A stretch of 64,000 nucleotides of DNA from Winogradskyella endarachnes (GTDB taxonomy: Bacteria > Bacteroidota > Bacteroidia > Flavobacteriales > Flavobacteriaceae): positions 868,001-932,000 of the forward strand of contig NZ_WOWS01000001.1 in NCBI RefSeq assembly GCF_009741275.1. Reading direction: 5' to 3'. The position numbers and the translations under genes were made by a program. The notes below the pieces were generated by a model that worked only from the letters and a program-made list of their open reading frames with translations, made no database searches and was not told the origin of the DNA. This document shows, one piece after another, positions 62,422 through 64,000 of this stretch (the first letter of the stretch is position 1; every line of letters starts with the position of its first letter).

Positions 62422-64000
62422 TTAATTGGCTACTTCACTCATAAATTTTATTCTATATAGGCGTAATTCTTCGTCATCATAATCTCCATCAAATTCTTCT
62501 ATAGCATCAGAAATTTTATCACTTTCTGTTTCCATAAAATAATCGTGAATCTCCTCTTGTTGGTCTTCGTCTAAAATTTCATCTATCCAATAATTGATAT
62601 TCAATTTTGTACCAGAGAAAACAATAGATTCCATTTCCTTAATAAATTGAGGCATTTCCATACCTTTTGAAGAAGCAATATCATTTAAAGGTAGTTTTCT
62701 ATCTACATTTTGAATAATATATAGTTTTATAGCAGAATTAGTTCCAGTAGATTTTACAACCATATCATCCGGTCGTATAATTTCATTTTCTTCAACATAA
62801 TCGGCTATTAAAGCTACAAAATCCTTTCCATACTTTTTAGCTTTACTCTCTCCTACACCATGTACATTATTTAATTCTTCAATAGATATAGGATATTTTA
62901 ATGCCATATCTTCTAATGAAGGGTCTTGAAAAATTACAAATGGCGGAACACCTAATCTTTTAGCATTACGCTTACGTAAATCTTTAAGCATTTTCATTAA
63001 ATTTTCATCAGCCGTAGCACCTCCACCTTTAGCATTTGTTATAATACTATCGTTAGAGTCTTCGTCAAACACATGATCTTCTGCCATTAAGAACGATTCT
63101 GGCTTAGAAATAAAATCTAGCCCTTTTTCACTTAATCTTAAAACACCATAAGTTTCAATATCTTTTTTTAATTGACCAGCAACTAAAACCTGACGAATTA
63201 ATGCCATCCAATAACGTTTATCCTTATCTTTACCTACACCAAAGAAATCTTGGGTGTCGGTTTTGTGAGAAGAAATTAGTGCGTTAGAATTGCCAACCAA
63301 TACTTGTACTAAATCTTTAGCTTTATATTTTTCATTGGTTTTTTGAACTATTTCGAGTAATAGTTTAACATCTTCTTTAGCCTCAACTTGTTTTTTAGGG
63401 TGACGAACATTATCATCCATATCGCCTCCTTCTCCCGTTGCGTTATCAAATTCTTCACCAAAATAATGTAATATAAATTTACGCCTAGACACAGAAGTTT
63501 CTGCAAATGCCACCACTTCTTGTAAAAGCGCATGACCAATTTCTTGCTCTGCAACAGGCTTGCCTGCCATAAATTTTTCTAATTTCTCAATATCTTTATA
63601 TGCATAGTAAGCTAAGCAATGACCTTCTCCACCATCTCTACCTGCTCTTCCTGTTTCTTGGTAGTAACTTTCTATACTTTTTGGAATATCGTGATGAATT
63701 ACAAAACGAACATCTGGTTTATCAATACCCATACCAAAGGCAATGGTTGCAACCACAACATCTGTATCTTCCATTAAGAACATATCTTGATGTTTTACTC
63801 TAGTTTTTGCATCTAAACCTGCGTGATAAGGCACTGCTTTAATTCCATTTACTTGCAGAACTTGTGCTAATTCTTCAACGCGTTTTCTACTTAAACAATA
63901 TACAATACCAGATTTTCCTTCATTCTGTTTTACAAAACGAATAATATCTGCATCTACATTTTTAGTTTTAGGCCGTACTTCGTAATACAAATTAGGTCTA
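62422..64000 (-). CDS. recQ: ATP-dependent DNA helicase RecQ (partial, N-terminus beyond window)
   Basis: The visible 526 residues start in the helicase core (RPNLYYEVRPK) and cover the C-terminal RecA-like domain (VYCLSRKRVEELAQVLQ, VVATIAFGMGIDKPDVRFVIHHDIPKSIESYYQETGRAGRDG), the RQC winged helix and an HRDC domain (LGVPPFVIFQDPSLEDMALKYPISIEELNNVHGVGESKAKKYG), plus an acidic tail. The RQC zinc site is missing: the segment reads SRRKFILHYFGEEFDNATGEGGDMDDNV with no cysteines, where E. coli RecQ has four. The frame continues past the right edge. Confidence 0.95.
   Translation of the reverse strand, partial: RPNLYYEVRPKTKNVDADIIRFVKQNEGKSGIVYCLSRKRVEELAQVLQVNGIKAVPYHAGLDAKTRVKHQDMFLMEDTDVVVATIAFGMGIDKPDVRFVIHHDIPKSIESYYQETGRAGRDGGEGHCLAYYAYKDIEKLEKFMAGKPVAEQEIGHALLQEVVAFAETSVSRRKFILHYFGEEFDNATGEGGDMDDNVRHPKKQVEAKEDVKLLLEIVQKTNEKYKAKDLVQVLVGNSNALISSHKTDTQDFFGVGKDKDKRYWMALIRQVLVAGQLKKDIETYGVLRLSEKGLDFISKPESFLMAEDHVFDEDSNDSIITNAKGGGATADENLMKMLKDLRKRNAKRLGVPPFVIFQDPSLEDMALKYPISIEELNNVHGVGESKAKKYGKDFVALIADYVEENEIIRPDDMVVKSTGTNSAIKLYIIQNVDRKLPLNDIASSKGMEMPQFIKEMESIVFSGTKLNINYWIDEILDEDQQEEIHDYFMETESDKISDAIEEFDGDYDDEELRLYRIKFMSEVAN

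Overview
The window is an AT-rich chromosomal segment of a marine-type Flavobacteriaceae bacterium (phylum Bacteroidota). The assignment rests on several independent signs: promoters of the TAnnTTTG type, short or absent ribosome-binding sites, families typical of the group (DUF4350/MoxR/DUF58, PadR-PspC-head-GIN, WbqC, DUF6122, DUF5683, a cyclophilin-FKBP fusion), and a FecI/FecR/TonB-receptor signalling set. I can place it to family but not to genus. There is no prophage, insertion sequence or CRISPR array. One tRNA gene, tRNA-Pro(TGG), is present.

Layout. 1-3.8 kb: the end of a DUF4129/DUF4350/MoxR/DUF58 operon. 4.0-10.1 kb: a DUF2141 protein, then a cell-surface signalling set (TonB receptor, FecR anti-sigma, ECF sigma, all on the minus strand) facing a large acidic lipoprotein with two Kazal-like motifs. 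10.2-11.7 kb: dps and oxyR, divergent. 11.8-15.1 kb: a four-gene minus-strand operon that looks like a copper system (small Cys protein, MbnP-like protein, MauG/MbnH-like diheme peroxidase, Cys-containing barrel). 15.2-22.4 kb: AIM24-like and DUF4442 proteins, then DUF4870, PadR, PspC and two head-GIN (DUF2807) proteins. 21.8-24.4 kb: YceI-porin-YceI. 24.6-30 kb: trxB, small envelope proteins and a LuxR-type two-component system. 30.2-33.4 kb: small stress-type membrane proteins (DUF1328, four-helix bundle, YtxH, holin-like) around an AraC regulator. 33.5-35.8 kb: aldehyde dehydrogenase, a 50-aa membrane protein, tRNA-Pro, cytochrome c. 35.9-41.9 kb: udk, divIC-like, mutA, a lipoprotein, mutB and a hydrolase. 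42-47.6 kb: parA, parB, DUF5683, dapB, lepB, wbqC and DUF6122. 47.6-54.2 kb (minus): endonuclease/phosphatase-family protein, two rhomboids, mutL, two small membrane proteins, ribH and a TPR protein. 54.3-56.2 kb: recF, a lipoprotein and DUF721. 56.4-60.5 kb: a more accessory stretch with a GH30 lipoprotein and a cytosine methyltransferase overlapping a probable PD-(D/E)XK nuclease. 60.7-64 kb: dual-family prolyl isomerase, an unknown protein and recQ (cut by the window edge).

The most informative observation is a shared bipartite promoter-like motif, AAGTAGGGTTTT, 8 nt, ATGTTGTCTT. It occurs once in front of fecR (minus strand) and once in front of the Kazal-like lipoprotein (plus strand), with identical spacing. 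This ties the lipoprotein to the ECF sigma factor as its probable target gene. Other points of note are the MbnP/MbnH-like copper operon, four 7-bp-period intergenic repeat arrays, the methyltransferase/nuclease pair, and a RecQ whose zinc-binding cysteines are absent.
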